Assembly (NCBI GenBank): GCA_963853835.1
Contig: OY970826.1
Location: 2,278,001-2,342,000 of the forward strand
Source of the DNA: Calendula officinalis
Lineage: Eukaryota > Streptophyta > Magnoliopsida > Asterales > Asteraceae
Length of the DNA stretch: 64,000 nucleotides
Direction of reading: 5' to 3'
Under the pieces are notes generated by a model that was not told where the DNA came from, did no database searches, and saw nothing but the letters and a program-made list of their open reading frames with translations. This document shows positions 22,601-34,639 of the stretch, one piece after another; the first letter of the stretch is position 1; the number at the start of each line of letters is the position of its first letter. Made by a program: the position numbers and the translations under genes.

Positions 22601-25031
22601 GTCAGATACATACATTGCATCATGTTAATATCACTTATTATTGTATCCCAATTGGACCATTATATACTTTCTAAATCATATATAATAGTAATCATTATAT
22701 ACAGGGGCGTCTTCCGAGATTTTGAAGGCCCTGTGCAAAAACATGAAAATGGCCCCCCTGAATACAAGATTTTATAAAAATTTGGAATTTTTAACTTTTT
22801 TTCTATTAAATTATTAAGTTGGCTTAAATTTTAATATTATATACATAAGATATATATATATAAAATGGGCCCCTATAAAATATGGGCCCTGTGCGGCTAC
22901 ACCTCACCTCCTGCACCTTTTCAAATACACCCCTGATTATATATTAATCTAACATTTTTTAGGGAAAAAAATTTGTAACAAAGACTTTAGTGTAAAGAAA
23001 ATATTTTAATGGTCCAATTGGGACATGAAACCATCTTTTAATTATCCAACTGGAAATAATTTTGTACAATGACTAAAACAAATGTAAAATTACGTTGGTA
23101 AAAAAATACCAGTATAAAAAACACTAACAGTTTAATATAGATTGAGCAAATCAGGTCTTCATTATGTCATATATGATATATGTTTATCTGCTTATAGTTT
23201 TCTTCTCTTCATTTACAGAATTCCGTTGCTTGGTGAATTCACTTGTCAGAATGCTATAATGGCTGAAAGATTTATTGAAGCAGGTAGCGCGTACGTATCC
23301 AATAATGCATATATTTACTAGAATTAACTATAGTGTTTTCAAAAGTAAGAAAATGGAGAGCAAATCATTTTACTTTTAGTATATTTCCAAACTGTTATTT
23401 TCTTACCAACTGTGTTTTTATGGCAGTTATGTCCTGAAGGTGGAAAAAGCAGATGTTTATCGATTACCATATCTGAAAAGCAGTGGACCTGGATTTGGTA
23501 TGTAATTCCTCTCTTTTATTTGTTCCAATATTGATGCCAATTTCACAATTTGAGTACTTTTTTTAATCACAAAATGGATCAAGAAATAAATATAGTGAAG
23601 ACGGGTAAAATTTCCCAAACGGGTCTAAAATTGAAATTTTCCCAAAGTGTATTTTTAATGTAAAACATTCTAAACCATGTTATTTGAAGATATAGATTAT
23701 TTTTATAATAATATTGTTTTTCAATCATATTTGATGCATTGATTGTTTATTAACGTTTTAGAGAGATTAAAAGAACATAAAAGTGTTTTCGGGTCAACCT
23801 ATGCTGCCGTTTCTACTTGAAATATATAAGTAAATGGAACCAGTAACAAAATTTCTAAAAGTAAACTTGCTGTCTATTTTGGCTAAATTATATAGTAACA
23901 TATTACTGGTGTTTTTTTTTTTAATAATCTTATAATAATAACACATAGTAATCGCATCATTTACAACCATTCGAATTTCAAACTTTTATCTATAATTATA
24001 TGAATAATTGTTCTAATTATTATCCTTATTGCATTTCTACTTGATTAATTATGTTAGGTTAATACTGTAATAATAATGCTTAATAATTTAACATTAGTTT
24101 CTTTATACTTGAATGATATATAGCTTTGCTTGAAGCTGCGAAAAGAATCAACTTTAAAGGGACTTCAACCCAAATAGCAGACGGCTTTGCATCCGGAAAG
24201 TATGACTTTATTGCAAATTCAATCTTATTGTCGTATATTGATATTTAATTATTATAATTTTTTTTAATAATAATTTATGTTTTGGTGTCAGATGGGATAC
24301 TCCAATATTAGTTGCATGGGGTATTTCTGATAAATATCTTCCCCAAACAGTTGCAGAGGAGTTTCAAAAAGGAAACCCGTCTAAAGTAACTTTGAAGTTA
24401 ATTGAAGGGGCTGGTCACATGCCTCAAGAAGACTGGTACTTTTTTCTTAAATATTGTTATGTTATAATTCTCTTTATGTTCAAAATCAGAAATCTCGAAA
24501 TTCAAATTTCGATTTTCGGATATTTACCGAAAATATAAAAAATAAAAAGAAAAAGATTTTCGGATATCCAATATCCGAAATTTTTGAAAATCGCTATCCG
24601 AATCCGATATCCAAATTTCGGATAATTTTGGATCTGATTTCGGATATTTATCGAAAAGTATAAAAAAATAAAAAATAAAAGAAAATATTCGGATATTTGA
24701 TATCCGGAAATTTTGAAAATCACTATCTGAATCTAATATCCACATTTCGGACCTGATTTTGGATTTTTTTGGGATATTTATCGAAAAAAATAAAAAATAG
24801 AAAGAAAGATAAACTAGATATTTCCGATATCCAGAATTTGGAAATCACTATTCGAATCTGATATCCAAATTTCAGATTTTTTTTCCTAATATTCGGATAT
24901 GAGATATCTTTGAACACCCCCTACCCTCGCATGGCAAAAGTCAAATTAGTAATTAATCGTAATTTATGCAAGTCAAAGTACTTTGTTTCAGGCCTGAGAA
25001 AGTTATGGATGCTCTGAGGTACTTTCTATGA
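19663..25031 (+). CDS. plastid alpha/beta hydrolase (haloalkane dehalogenase-like fold)
   Basis: Eleven exons: 19663-19941, 20699-20774, 20851-20945, 21428-21521, 21626-21702, 22443-22570, 23219-23290, 23427-23497, 24124-24199, 24292-24435, 24992-25031; 383 aa. The first 50 or so residues are rich in S, T and A with few acidic residues, like a chloroplast transit peptide. The fold is clear: oxyanion-hole motif HGAPTQ at 135-140, APDWIGFGFSDKP at about 160-172, acid D336 in AWGISDKYLP, histidine H365 in EGAGHMPQED. The nucleophile elbow reads VVQGFLVGSYG (205-215), where dehalogenase relatives have an Asp after VVQ, so the usual nucleophile seems absent. It resembles Arabidopsis At1g52510; the substrate is unknown. 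Introns hold several MITEs. Convergent with FPG1. Confidence 0.92.
21807..22220. mobile_element. MITE in hydrolase intron 5
   Basis: Ends are inverted repeats: AGAGTAAATTACAGAAATTGTCCC at the left (first 20 bases AGAGTAAATTACAGAAATTG) and GGGACAACTATTGTAATTTACTCT at the right. The interior also pairs widely. I could not fix a target duplication. A similar head, GGGTAAATTACAGTTTTTGTCCC, occurs at 62643. Confidence 0.65.
22702..22935. mobile_element. hAT-type MITE in hydrolase intron 6
   Basis: Short terminal inverted repeats CAGGGGCG at the left and CACCCCTG at the right, flanked by an exact 8-bp duplication ATTATATA (22694-22701 and 22936-22943). Length 234 bp, with no coding capacity. It sits inside an older repeat whose arms contain 'tcccaattggacca' (about 22650) and 'tggtccaattggga' (about 23010). 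Confidence 0.85.
24480..24925. repeat. degenerate ATATCCGAA array in hydrolase intron 10
   Basis: Many near-copies of TTCGGATAT and ATATCCGAA, read on either strand, ending with 'tttgaacaccccct' (complement of an 'aggggtgttcaaa' head). Much of intron 10 is this array. Confidence 0.6.
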
Positions 25032-25525
25032 TGACGATACTGTTGTAAGTGTACATTGTCTTGTGCAGACGGTATCCTTTGACTCATAGTTACTCGAGGT
25101 TGAGGATACTGTCTTTACTTCTTAATATGTAATTATATTATAAACACGCCGCAACACTGTATAGTGTTTTCCATTCTTGATATGTATTACCTCCTTGCAA
25201 ATTAAGCAGAGTAAATGTTTACCTAAGGAAGAGATTGAACCAGTGATCTCTAGAAGATCATTGCAGCCCCCTTACCGCTAGGTTATCATCAGATGGTTTG
25301 TTAACACTTTACGACTATTGGGATGAAAGCAACTAGTTTATCATTCTAGTTCACATAATAAATATACAAAGGACCTGATGGGTGCTATACATATCCTCAG
25401 CTTAAAATGTTTTACAATCGTTAGACTTGGAAATACGAGCTTGATTAGGTTGAAATAGAAACTGCAACAAATTGCATTCTAGTTGGACTTGATGTAGAGA
25501 TGCACAACAAAATTCGTTGCCAAAC
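25032..25525. other. 3' flank of the hydrolase gene
   Basis: Contains the probable 3'UTR of the hydrolase (to about 25180) and a degenerate SINE-like stretch at about 25205-25300. No further gene. Confidence 0.5.
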
Positions 25526-25896
25526 TGATAGAGAACGTGAAATCGAAGAACAGAAATTAAACGATTAGAACTGAAATTAAACGATTGATAAACCCTAACC
25601 CACCACAATTGGTAAGATTAGTCCAGGGAAAACCCTTCTCTCCAAGAGAGCCGCTGAAAGCAATGCTAAGAGTAAACCAAAACGTAATATTCAATCCTGC
25701 TACCACAATTATGTTTTAGTAGCAGGATTGAATATTACGTTTTGGTTTACTCTTAGCATTGCTTTCAGCGGCTCTCTTGGAGAGAAGGGTTTTCCCTGGA
25801 CTAATCTTACCAATTGTGGTGGGTTAGGGTTTATCAATTGTTTAATTTCAGTTCTAATCGTTTAATTTCTGTTCTTCGATTTCACGTTCTCTATCA
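25526..25896. mobile_element. 371-bp palindromic (foldback) insertion with 5-bp target duplication
   Basis: Two 178-bp arms, 25526-25703 and 25719-25896, are inverted copies of each other with one mismatch seen by eye, separated by 15 bp. The element starts TGATAGAGAACG, ends CGTTCTCTATCA, and is flanked by CAAAC on both sides (25521-25525 and 25897-25901). TG...CA ends and a 5-bp duplication are typical of LTR retrotransposon integration. The arm reads like the U5 end of an LTR in both directions. An RNA through it would fold into a long perfect hairpin. Confidence 0.88.
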
Positions 25897-25901
25897 CAAA
25901 C

Positions 25902-26486
25902 CAGACCCGCTTCGGGGCCGGTTTCAACCTCATTAGACCAGACCAGTTCACAAACCGCCGGACCGGGATCAGATCGAAGTTAATCAGTTCACAAACCGCC
26001 GTATCGGGATCAGAACGAAGTTAGAGGGTAAACCGTTTTGAAAACCAATTCTTTTGTTAACCTGGCTGTAGAACCGGTTTAAACACTGGATTTTGACCAA
26101 AAACTGGTTCAAACCGGTTTCAATCAGATACATAACCAACTCCCTAAAACAGTTTTGACCAAGCTTGACTCAGTCCGAAACGATTTTGAAACCAATTCTT
26201 CTAACTTGATGTGGCAGATCATGAAATATTTTAGCAAAGTCTTGCAATGGTACCAGTACCATCTTGACACCAAGATTTTGATAATAAAAAAACAACTGAG
26301 AACTAGAGCCAAACTTTAGGCTGGTGATTTTAATTTAATTTTAAACCAAAATGCCATTACATCGTGGCACACCCAGATGCACAAAACCAAGGTTACAATT
26401 CCTTAAAAGTGACCACACACATAATGGTTACAAAACACAGTCATACTGACGCAAGGTTTTCATAGAATCTTAAGGAGTTAAAAGGA
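25902..26486. other. intergenic DNA with AACCGG-type degenerate array
   Basis: Repeated near-copies of 'aaaccggttt' and 'caaaccgccg' at 25900-26130, then the likely 3'UTR of FPG1. No gene. Confidence 0.5.
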
Positions 26487-29400
26487 CTATTTTGCCCTTT
26501 TCCTGGTCTGCCTACCGGTCTGAACAACCTCCTTTTTCCCCTTCACTTGAACCCTCTTGTCTTCTTCTCCTTCCTCATCATCAATTTCACTTTCACTTTC
26601 CTGTGGTTTCTTTCTTGAAGATCTCGCCTTCTTTTTTGTAGCAGGTTTCTCATCATCTTCATCATTTTCATCGTCACTTTTGTTAGATTTGCGTTTTGCA
26701 GGAAGCTTTCTAGCTTTACTTTGAGCTGTTTTCTTCCCACCTTTTTGTTTTTTACTTTTATCAATTTCTTCATCCTCACTTTCTACTTCTTCATCTTCTT
26801 CTTTGCTCTTCTTAGTCAACGTCTTGCGTGGTTTGACGGGTGTTTTGCCTGCTTGGTCTCCACTTAGCTTTTGCAACTCCGGTACGTATGCAGTTGTCTA
26901 AATGACACACAAAAAAAAAGTCATCCTCAAAAATCAACCAAAGAAAAATTAATAACTAAGGAATTACAAATACTATAATAATCTACATGTATGAATAAAT
27001 TAATTTGAGAGATTATCTGCTTATTGTGTTTTCAAAACATAAGTTATCTAAAATGAATGTTTGGGAAAAAGAATCAAAAAATCAATATATGCGCGTTCTA
27101 TAGGAAGGTGCTTATTGCGTTTTAAGAACGCAAAATTAATCTAAAATTTGTCATTTTACCTATTAAGTATTAACTATACAAATAATTTGATATTCCAAAG
27201 TCCAAACACTAAAAAAGCTAATCATATCTGATTATTGCAATTTCAAACAGCATAATCAAATCCAAACACAATTATTAAGAATTATATTTTGTAACTCTGA
27301 TTATATAATTATTCATTTTCAAAACACATTATTTATTTTCAATAAGTAATCCCAAACACCTCCTTACAACCTAAATTGACACATTAATCGCCACTGGGGG
27401 TGAGCACAGAGCGACCCATTAACCATTTTTTTTTTTTTTAATTTTACAAACCCCTTTTAACATATATCAATTTTATTAACAGGCTGATATGTTAGGGATT
27501 TACATTTCAGTCCTTCACTATCTTGAAATCTTCATAACTTCTTCCTCATTTAATATATTTTTTTTAAATTAGGCTACACCAATGGTTGCAACTAGCAGCA
27601 TACTATATAAAAATGTTATATTTTAATTTTTAAATTTCACCAACCCCAAATACATGGCTCAAACCCAATTAACCGAAAACCGGTTTTCATTTTTGAAAAA
27701 CCGACCCGCGCCCACGCCCATTCTCATGCCACATCTATCTAATACTGCTAAAGAAACATACCCTGCCTCCAGCTTCAATAAACTCGATTTCCTTTCCTGC
27801 CATAAAATATAAAAAAATCATACACTTCTCATTCCAAACAAATAATAAATACCTAAAACTAGGGGTGTTAAAAAAATCCGGTATCTGAATATAATAAAAA
27901 AAAAAATTAAAAAAATCCGATATCCATAGTGATTTTCAAAAATTTTGGATATCTGAAATATCAAAAAAAAAAATATTTTTATTTTCTTTTATCAGAAAAT
28001 ATCCAAAATTATCTGAAAAATATTTGGATGCTTGGATTTTTCTGAGATATCCGAATTTCTGCATCAAATGATTTTTTTTTTAAAAAAAAACAGGTAAAAC
28101 AACCGGAAAACAGATCTCGAATAATGTGAAACTATTAACAGTTGAAGAACCAAACCATCAACAAAAGCCTTCCCAGGCTTTTTTTCTCTAGAATGAAAAA
28201 TCCAGTTACTAGGAAACTGGCTACTATCAGCCCCAACTGCAACAGCTTTCTCAAGAACCTGTAAGTGTGAGGAGTAATTGTTAAATTACCATCTTACCCT
28301 TTATTTTTCCAGGTTTTTTGCCCCATCTAGAATGAAATAACCAATCAGCAGGAAACCGATTGCAGTCGGCATCAACTTCTACCGAATGCCGAATAACCTA
28401 AAATACGGGATTTTATACTATATACTGACTTTAAATGAGATAGATTAAAAATTTTAGGTTAGGTGGGTGATTTAAGTGAGAATTGAAATGGGTCGGGTTG
28501 ACCCGAAAGTTATTAGATATTTTTTTTTCAAATAATTAGTGCGAAAATATGATTAAAATTAGAAAACTTCGGGCAACTTTCGACCCATTTGATCCGTTTT
28601 CTTTTATGCTATTTTTGTTATTTTACCCACTTGTCCCGTTTAAGATAAGACATATCCCAAAAACCCATTCAGAAATAAATGGATAAAAGGCCGGGTTGGG
28701 TTTGGTTGATCCGAGGCTATATTTTTCCAATAAATATTATTTTTGAAAAATTATTTAATGTGCGTAAAAAATAGACTTTGGGCGAACATTTCGACCCGTT
28801 TGACGTGTTTCCATATACATTAAGGTTATTTCATTTTACCCATTTGACCCGCTAGAAATAAAACATAACCCAAATTGACCCATTCATAAGTAAATAGGTC
28901 GAAATTGCCATCTTTAGTTAACAAATATAATAATAAAATTGAAAAACGTTGTTTTCTTACCTCTTTGAGTGAGTTGTGAAGTGCTGCACACCCTTCTTTG
29001 GAAATGCTGGCAGCACTTTGTAATGGATGAATTCTTGCCTGAAAATAATTTAAAGAGATTGTTTCAAGAACACATTAAACTTTTAATTTCATCCAATTTT
29101 ATTCACAATTTTAATTGATGGTGTCATAATTTGCAAATATACCTCCTAATTTTCAAACATTCATCTTTTTGCACCTATTTAGGCCACCCTTTAAAAACCT
29201 CTTAGAAATTGATTCCTTATTTATTGCATAATGTTCAAATTTCAAAACTCAATTGAAAACGTTCTAAAATTCTCAATCGATTTATTTTCTGCCATTTTTA
29301 TTGAAACGTTTTATAAATTCAATTTTCTTCATTTTATTATTTAAATAATAATAATGATCATAATAATTATGAATTCAAATCCGCACATTAATAAATTAAT

Positions 29401-31213
29401 TTTGTACTAATTAAAAAATATATATTTAAATAAAATGAATATGCTGGTTTGAAACTAGTTGACCTGATACAGCACTTCATCTGCAATCCAATTGCCAACA
29501 CCGGAGATAAAACTCTGCCAAGATAAATAGCTCCAATGAGTATATAAAAATAATATTAAATGTATAAAAAAATGGATAGGATGAAAAAAAAATTAAATGC
29601 ATAAAACCTCCTAGACGTTTAGTTTCAAAAAAAAAAAAAGATTAGTTGTGTAATAATATGGTATTATAAGCATACTTAGACCATTAACTATTAAAATGTT
29701 CGTGAGTCAGCCTAACCAACCTGTTACAAAAGCTACCCACTTTGACCTACCCGTTACCCAACCCTTATGACCCGCCCGTTTTGCCACCACTAAAGAAAAT
29801 GCAGATCACTATGACATTATGAAGTTAGTTCCAACCTGATCAAGTATGAGTTTCTTAATGGCAACCTTTTTCTTGCTAAATGCTTTAAAGAGCTCGTCTT
29901 CTGTCATTGGCTCCAGCAATGCATCCGGACCAAGTTCAGATATTGGGGGTGCAGAAGCCGGCTGTTATATAATTATAATAATACCAAAAGTGGCAAAAAA
30001 AAAACACTTTTAAATTTGTCTCTGTTTAGTCATTGTACAAACTTTTGTCCAATTGGGTCAATAAAAGACGGATTTGTGTCTTGTTTGGGTCAATCACCAC
30101 CTAATGACCTGATAAAACGATGACTTGGGGATAAACAAAAAAAAAAAAGAGAGAGAGAGAGAATAGGCATGTGACATGCCACTTCAGCAAGGTACCGCCA
30201 TGTCATTAGTTTATCAGGTCATTAGTTTATCAGGTCATCAAGTTGTTGTTGAATGGCCCAAATGAGACATAAAACCATCTTTTAGTAACCCAAAAAAAAT
30301 GTAAATACAATCATCACGTACATTTTTAAGTAAGCGCACTTTTGCAAAGCGTCTCTTGTCAGTAAAAGATACCTCCAAACCATCATCTAGCTGGTATTAA
30401 AGTTTTTAAACAATATCATAAATACCATATATAAACGATCAATTTGCACATAACATGCATGTTACGTATTCGCATAAATAAGGAACATGGTCTTACTTCT
30501 ATAAATAACTTGGAATATTTGGAAGGCCATTCATCTGTATCATTAACTGCAGACCTGTAAGCCAATGGATTATTAATGACACGTGTCACACAATGAAGTG
30601 ATTGGGCATACAATATCATATAAGAGCTATTTCATTTCTCAAACAAAGAGCTTAAATAGTGTGCATGCTAAATTTGATTCTAACTCATGCAAACATTTCA
30701 TTAATATAAACAATAAATCATACTTTTAGGTTTAAACAAACAGTCATTATATTAATTAAATAAATTTAAATTATAATAATAATAATAATAAATAAATAAA
30801 CTGCTTACCTTTTATACTTTGTAACAGCAACACCTTTGATGTATATAGCACCTGCCATTCCTGAAACACAATGCAAAATATGTAAGCATTCAGCTTAGTG
30901 TAAGTCTAATTTTGAAAATTGGAAGCAACATTTAATTACTGTTTCTAGGGTTTGTAAATTTGGGGGAATTAGAAATATACATACCGAACTGAAAAGACGG
31001 AAAAGGAGGAGAATCGAGCTGAATCCACATATTCTTCCCTTTCCGGTGAGCACCGACGATTGTTTTTCCGGTGAGAGCGGCTTCAAAATCGGAACGTGAA
31101 ACACCGTCGATGACTTTAGTATCATCGGCGATAATCGATCGTATGATCTTCTTGCCGATGCAGTTTTCTTCTATAGCTCTTCGAGCAGCTTCCACCTCTG
31201 GAAGCTCCGGCAT
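26487..31213 (-). CDS. FPG1: formamidopyrimidine-DNA glycosylase FPG1/MMH
   Basis: Bifunctional base excision repair enzyme that removes oxidised purines and nicks the strand, presumably in the nucleus. Exons on the minus strand: 30985-31213, 30809-30860, 30497-30554, 30322-30390, 29836-29961, 29464-29514, 28961-29038, exon 8 (28156-28258 or 28298-28397), 27762-27796, 26487-26897; 403 aa with the first version of exon 8, 402 with the second. MPELPEVEAAR gives the catalytic proline P2 and E3; K60 in HRKGKNMW matches the bacterial beta-loop lysine. The helix-two-turn-helix is ISGVGNWIADEVLYQ (181-195). No zinc finger, as usual in plants. The last exon is a long lysine/glutamate-rich tail. Arabidopsis At1g52500 is the counterpart and is known to have splice forms. 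Confidence 0.94.
27862..28075. repeat. degenerate TATCCGA array in FPG1 intron
   Basis: Head 'aggggtgttaaaaaaatccgg' followed by near-copies of 'atatccga/tcggatat'. It lies between exons 9 and 8b. A GGGTCGGGTTGACCCG-type array lies farther along at about 28450-28900. Confidence 0.5.
28156..28258 (-). other. FPG1 exon 8, version b
   Basis: 103-nt exon: acceptor CTTACAG|GTTCTTGAG and donor GATG|GTTTGG. It encodes 34 residues including SSQFPSNWIFHSREKKPGKA and ends in phase 1, joining G|GA in exon 9. This version resembles the main Arabidopsis form. Confidence 0.85.
28298..28397 (-). other. FPG1 exon 8, version a (alternative)
   Basis: 100-nt exon just upstream of version b: acceptor ATTTTAG|GTTATTCGG and donor AAAGG|GTAAGA. 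It encodes 33 residues including NRFPADWLFHSRWGKKPGK, homologous to version b. It begins and ends in the same phases (0 and 1), so either can join exon 9 in frame, while using both would shift the frame. Confidence 0.8.
29990..30310. mobile_element. old MITE in FPG1 intron 4
   Basis: Imperfect inverted ends: 'gggtcaataaaagacggatttg' at about 30055 pairs with 'aaaccatcttttagtaaccc' at about 30270. No target duplication identified. Related arms occur in the hydrolase intron around 22650 and 23010. Confidence 0.45.
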
Positions 31214-33224
31214 CGTTAATGGAGTTTCGCGCGCTTTTTGTGCAGGGTTTTGGTTTTTACTATAAACACTTGAACAGTATTGAGCTGAGAAAATGAGAAA
31301 TGATTTCATATGGTAACAAGTTATCGATACTGACCAATGAGGTGATGCCACGTTAGCAGAGATTGCACAAATGGGCTTAATCATTTCATTAGCAGGCCTA
31401 TGGGCCGTAACCACCGTTTGTTAATTGCCAAGGCTGAGTGTAACGGTAAGTTAGGGAAGTTCGTTGTGTAGTGCATCCGTCCTTGTATATTATGCATGAT
31501 AAGTAGTACATATATTAATAAAATATTAAGTTATGGGTTTGTTCATAACGTGAGGGTTTGGTCAGAATTTGCCATATATTTGGTCTGAAAAGAAAAAATT
31601 GATGTGATACTGATATGGCACAAGTGATTCGACTTGAATTTGGTCATGATTGCACTTAGTCTAACAGTGAATGAGTTTTCAGCGCGTTGTCGCGGTAGTT
31701 TATAAACACAAATTTTTCAATGGATGTGATTTTAACATTATATAAATTACTTCAAACATCACAATGTATATATGTTATTGTCAATTGTACAACGTATTAA
31801 AATAATAATTATAGTTTTGAATGTTTTATCTATTTTTCCTTTTTTTAATTTTTATTTTAAGAGTTGGTTAAAATAAAAGTACAAAATAAATAATTTGATA
31901 ATAAAAAATAATAATGTATGGTATTATTTCTTCCGACATACTTTGAAAAATTACATTACTTGACAAAAAAGTAGGGTGTCGTCACCCACTATCTATCTAC
32001 TTTGACTCATTTACTTTAATTTTTACTTTTAAACATCATTAATCTCATTTTAGTTAAAATGTGTGGGCCGGATTCATTTTTACTAACCATCTAATTAAAC
32101 TAATTTAATTATAATTATAATTTTTTACCTCAAAAACCATGAACTCAACAATATATCACTTGTTTTGAATCGGAAAAATTACATAAAATGGTTTTGGGTG
32201 GTTTCGCTATGACAATTGAAAAATTAGTATTACATTTGATATTCGACAACTTGACTGCTAGAAAGTAAAAAAAAAAAATAAAGTAAAAATAAATTTATTT
32301 ATAGAAAAAAGAATATGAGGTGAATAGAGTAATATAGTCGTACAAAAGACAAACGTACTTGTGACAAGTCTAATCAAGTCATATGGAACTCGTGAGAGAT
32401 GCAATACGTGTTTCTGTCCGCAACAACTCCAACATTAAAAACTGTATCATGTCATTAATAAAAATATTTAAGACCCCTCGCAATGGCAATGGTCGTCCCC
32501 GGTCTGTCATCGTGGGACACTAGCGCACGTCCTCCCCTGCTACATGACTCCCGACCGATGCTTATTTAGTCAGTTGTACGAATATTTTGTCACGTGTTTG
32601 ATCTTACAGATGAAAATGTAAGGTGTGGACCTTGTGATGACAGTGGCAATGCCATAATTTTTGGTTCGGCGATTTAAACTTCTAGTTAAGAAGTGACATG
32701 ATACACCAGTTGTGAAAAAACATTGACTTATATAAGGACGTAAAAAGATACACAACTGAATAGAACCGAAATAGAATTGAATCGAAAAAATTGAATAAAA
32801 CAGAAACAGAACCGAATCGAAACCGGAAACATGTAATCGATCGGTTTTAAAAAATAATCATTTTTTGTTTTGGTTCGGTCCTCGTATTGGGATGAGCGTC
32901 TGAGCTAAAACAACTGAAACGAAACCGAACTGAACTGAACCAAAACCGAAAACATGTATCTGTTGAGTTTCAGTTTTGAAAATACAACTAGACTACAAGT
33001 CTTGGATTTATTACGTATTAGTTATATATCGACATATTTTATCCTTAAAAGCTTCAAATCAATATTATATATCACCTGTTTTTCTACAAAGAGAACTTAA
33101 TCTTTTTTTAAAATAGTCGAATTTTATTTTTAAAATTATTCGTTTAGAATGTAAAATAAAGAGAACACTAATTTATCTATTTATACATCAATTATACAAA
33201 CCTTCCTTTTAACTATATAGAATT
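31214..33224. other. upstream region of FPG1; no other gene
   Basis: FPG1 5'UTR and promoter probably lie in the first few hundred bases. A degenerate AACCGAA-word array is at about 32755-32960. No coding region recognised. Confidence 0.5.
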
Positions 33225-34040
33225 TAGAGTTGTCTTCAAAGAGTTACACAAAAATTTTAAAAACCAAATAATAAATCCTAGCCATTGGATCAAATGATCA
33301 AGATCAAATCATATATGTTTCAAACACATGTGTTTCAAGTCACGACCACCACCGTCAATCACCACCACCGACCACCACCGGCCACCACCTCTGGCCGCCG
33401 TCCGCCGCCGGCGACGACGGTGGTGGCTGACAGTGAAGGTGCTGGTGGTAATAGGGGTGGTGGTGGTATTGATGTATTGAAACACATGTGATTCAATAAA
33501 ACACAAGTGTTCCAAAATACAAACGAGCATATTACTTCGAAGCACATGTGTTTCAAGTCACGAAACACATGTGTTTCACTAAAACACATGATTTTCTAAA
33601 ACACAGGGGAGCATACGAACTACGAAGCACATGTGTTTCAAAAGGTGAAACACATGTGTTTCAGACACATGTGTTTCAAGTCACGAAACACATGTGTTTC
33701 ACTAAATAACGAGTTTCTAAAACATAGGGGAGCATACGAACTATGAAGCACATGTGTTTCAAAAGATGAAACACATGTGTTTCAAGTTATGACCACCGCC
33801 AGCCGCCACCTCCGGCCGCCGATCGCCGTTGTCCTCCGCCATCTGTCGCCGGCGGCGGCCGCCTTCTCCGGCCGCCGGAGGTGGGTGAGGTATTGATGTA
33901 TTGAAACACATGTGTTTATAGTGATGGTGATGGCTTGAATCTTGATTTTGACCTTTGACTTTTTCTTTAATCAAATGTTATTAATTCTCCCTTGAGACTT
34001 AGTAAAATTCTTTGACTACGAACAAACTACATACAACTTA
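33225..34040. mobile_element. TIR element rich in ACACATGTGT palindromes, copy 1
   Basis: Starts TAGAGTTGTCTTCAAAG and ends near 'ctttgactacgaaca'. It shares its head, 'ccattggatcaa' block, GC-rich CCACCACCG/GGCCGCC core and tail with the copy at 51891. About eleven copies of the palindrome GAAACACATGTGTTTC (or GAAGCACATGTG) fill it. No clear target duplication for this copy; the right end looks eroded. No gene, although GC-rich parts open chance frames. Confidence 0.65.
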
Positions 34041-34201
34041 ATAACCAAAAAAAACAAACAAACCCTATGTAACACCTCAATTTTCAAAACAGTATTTAAA
34101 TAACATTTGCTCCAAAATACATAACAATGTAACGGTGTCAAATACCGGTTTTACAAAAACGAAAAGGGTTCTTGTTCGAGATTATCAGAGTTTACAAAAA
34201 C

Positions 34202-34545
34202 TGTAACACCCGTATTTTTAAAACATCGTTTAAATCATTAAAAATACATTTTTCCCAATATTTGACATATTGTCCAAAATACAGTTTAACAAAAACTTTA
34301 AGACCTATATCAGAGTTTACAAAAATACGGTGTCACCAAGTATATCAAAACCATAGGCAACGGGATCTACCTATTAGCTCCCGAGCTAAACATCTCTAGG
34401 CCACTTCTAATGCAACTTTCTATCGCTTCAACTTGTACCTGAGTACATAGCCACAAAACAAACATAGTACGTGAGACAAAATAGTCTCGTGAGATACACG
34501 GGTTTTAGACCCCAATAATAATAATAATAATTTCATAAATATATA

Positions 34546-34639
<94 letters not shown>

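Noticed and set aside
33309..33589. Open frames rich in His, Pro and Arg in the palindrome-rich element
   Set aside because: Product of CCACCACCG repeats; similar frames appear in all phases and both strands.
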